From assembly GCA_045632845.1 (NCBI GenBank), contig JAZQXL010000014.1, forward strand, positions 124,001 to 188,000: a stretch of DNA of 64,000 nucleotides, in the 5' to 3' direction. Of the stretch, positions 62,902 through 64,000 are shown in pieces (position 1 is the stretch's first letter; every line of letters starts with the position of its first letter). The translations under genes were made by a program, and so were the position numbers. Source of the stretch: RGIG4140 sp045632845. Lineage in GTDB: Bacteria; Pseudomonadota; Alphaproteobacteria; CAAHEQ01; UBA3637. Under the pieces are notes generated by a model. The model was not told the DNA's origin. It was given only the letters and a program-made list of their open reading frames with translations, and ran no database searches.

Positions 62902-62931
62902 AAAAGGACTGTGTTTTTTCAGTCCTTTTTT
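62902..62931. terminator. Bidirectional terminator
   Basis: AAAAGGACTG and CAGTCCTTTT with an 8-base loop, T run on the plus strand and on the minus strand, between converging genes. Confidence 0.92.
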
Positions 62932-62932
62932 A

Positions 62933-63169
62933 TTATCCTCTTTCTTTAACCTGAAAGAAACGCCTTGCATCATAGAGTGGATCATTCAAAATCTTTTTAT
63001 AAAGTGTATTGTGATTTTTAAGCCAAACAGCTTGCATACATTTGGGTGCTTGTTGCGCATCTTTTGAAAAAAAATGACGCGATTGGGCCAAAGCCTTTTT
63101 TCTCAAACAAGCATCCAAATGTGCAACACGCCTTGTTTGTGATAAAATTTTCAACTCTTCTTGGGTCAT
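62933..63169 (-). CDS. Small basic protein, hypothetical
   Basis: 78 residues (MTQEELKILSQTRRVAHLDACLRK at the N-terminus in overview). It is basic and helical, with two cysteines and no export signal. The ribosome site is weak (AAGAG about 12 bases upstream). In favour of a real gene are the gap it fills, the terminator directly behind its stop on this strand and natural amino acid composition. Overlapping frames on the same strand are less likely. Function unknown. Confidence 0.5.
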   Translation of the reverse strand: MTQEELKILSQTRRVAHLDACLRKKALAQSRHFFSKDAQQAPKCMQAVWLKNHNTLYKKILNDPLYDARRFFQVKERG

Positions 63170-63304
63170 ATTTATTTTTACTCTTTTTTTGTTGTAACAC
63201 TTTTAAAATGCACTGATTTTGGGCGTTATTCTATCAAATTTTTCACAAAAATTCAACAACTTTTATCTAAAATAAAAAACATTTAAGAAAAACCTTCTTT
63301 TTTT

Positions 63305-63333
63305 TTGACATACTTTGCAAATCTCTTTAGAAT
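63305..63333 (+). promoter_or_regulatory. Promoter of the sialyltransferase-like gene
   Basis: TTGACA (63305-63310), 17 bases, TAGAAT (63328-63333). Confidence 0.75.
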
Positions 63334-63359
63334 AAAAAAAACAAAAAAAGGATTTTACC

Positions 63360-64000
63360 ATGTTAAAAAAATACAAATACTTAATAATCGCAACATTTAC
63401 ATCCATTCTTTTAGGTTTCTCAGCCCCTTACTTTTGGAATATATACCACTATCTTCCATTCAAAAAAAAAGAGATTCACATTTTCTTTGAAACTTATGCA
63501 ACAGCACCTGCTTTTTCACACATAATTGCTTATGCCCAGCTACCAAAAGAAACAAAAAAAATTATTGGATGGAGTAGATTTCCAAATCGTTCTAAAATCT
63601 TTGATTTAAAAAAATATAACACTATTGAAATTCCAATGGTAAAAAATCAACAACAAGTTGTTGCCAATTTTATGAACTATGGTACTACCGTGTTTGATGA
63701 AATTTCAAAAGATCCCTCTGCAGCCATTGTCATTCATACCAGTTTTGACAAAGTTGCCAACGCCTTAAAACCTATTTTAGACATCATTCCAAAACAACGC
63801 ATCAAAGCGATTCACTTGTATGAAGATGGCTATGGTGATATTTTAAAATGGAATGACGCCATTTCAAATGAAACATCCTTACTTATGGATAACATCAAGC
63901 AAGAAACGGCGGAACTATTGGAATCAAAAAACAAAGATGTCTGGCTCATTCGCCATGTTTTTGGGTTAAGATATCACTACCCTGTCACATACCATTTCTT
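63360..64000 (+). CDS. GT80-like sialyltransferase, N-terminal part (3' end beyond window)
   Basis: 213 codons are visible from ATG at 63360 (AAAGGA upstream). A signal anchor covers about residues 8-27 (LIIATFTSILLGFSAPYFW). After it come EIHIFFETYATAPAF, IIGWSRFPN, and AIHLYEDGYGDILKW, then a charged helix and FGLRYHYPVTYHFF. This order recalls Pasteurella multocida PmST1 and related GT80 sialyltransferases, as I remember them: LYDDGS with the catalytic aspartate, then a helix and a VKYHFL motif. These enzymes move sialic acid from CMP-Neu5Ac to galactosides. The C-terminal GT-B half with the CMP site lies outside the window, so the call is tentative. Confidence 0.6.
   Translation, partial: MLKKYKYLIIATFTSILLGFSAPYFWNIYHYLPFKKKEIHIFFETYATAPAFSHIIAYAQLPKETKKIIGWSRFPNRSKIFDLKKYNTIEIPMVKNQQQVVANFMNYGTTVFDEISKDPSAAIVIHTSFDKVANALKPILDIIPKQRIKAIHLYEDGYGDILKWNDAISNETSLLMDNIKQETAELLESKNKDVWLIRHVFGLRYHYPVTYHF

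Noticed and set aside
63018..63200. Another minus-strand frame overlapping the small gene at 62933-63169
   Set aside because: It lacks a ribosome site, and the frame ending at the terminator at 62902-62931 is the better candidate.

Overview
The window looks like a chromosomal segment of an AT-rich (about one third G+C by eye), probably host-associated alphaproteobacterium. The gene order ruvA-ruvB-ybgC-tolQ-tolR-tolA-tolB, the alphaproteobacterial form of a UvrA zinc motif, a type IV-like prepilin with the N-terminus SGRSMVEMLGVLAIIG, and many ankyrin, leucine-rich-repeat and cysteine-rich secreted proteins recall the uncultured gut Alphaproteobacteria (RF32-like). That placement is inference. 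Shine-Dalgarno sequences (AGGAGG type) and sigma70-like promoters (TTGACA-17-TATAAT type) are clear and were used to correct several start codons.

Layout. 1-6837 (minus): operon of four paralogous leucine-rich-repeat genes with one shared N-terminal domain. 6998-7624: membrane protein. 7714-13460: three-gene operon built from about 18 copies of an unrecognised ~95-residue repeat. 13549-16341: uvrA. 16384-22589: outer-membrane barrel, small secreted cysteine protein, an unknown 542-residue protein, a small membrane protein, a Nudix/radical-SAM pair, a degenerate ankyrin protein and an ASCH protein. 22765-26249: YegD-like Hsp70, then a Nudix/kinase-like/methyltransferase operon. 26297-31103: GNAT acetyltransferase and a 1385-residue ankyrin protein with an HExxH motif. 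31197-39541: surface polysaccharide locus with gmd, an rmd-like gene, five putative glycosyltransferase or transfer enzymes and a mannose-6-phosphate isomerase-type cupin, suggesting a GDP-D-rhamnose (or other 6-deoxyhexose) glycan.

39759-48871 is core: a lipoprotein, tolBARQ-ybgC-ruvBA on the minus strand, dnaB on plus, then rimI-tsaB on minus. 49065-57402 is accessory: a 1063-residue ankyrin protein whose N-terminus has a K-x-H pattern like OspF/SpvC and lanthipeptide-synthetase lyase domains, a membrane protein, an acidic protein, two secreted cysteine-module proteins (one with C-terminal MORN-like repeats) and a second HExxH protein. 57518-64000 holds a methyltransferase, tRNA-Thr(UGU) followed by a GC-rich tandem duplication of its 3' end and terminator, a GT6 (ABO-type) glycosyltransferase, a transglutaminase-like protein next to a gene remnant, an ankyrin protein, a prepilin-like protein and, at the right edge, the start of a GT80-like sialyltransferase.

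How it fits together: the core genes serve repair, replication, tRNA t6A formation and envelope integrity. The accessory genes fit a cell that lives with animal or protist hosts: protein-interaction repeats, possible effector enzymes, and glycosyltransferases of families that make host-like glycans. No CRISPR array, transposase, integrase or rRNA was seen.
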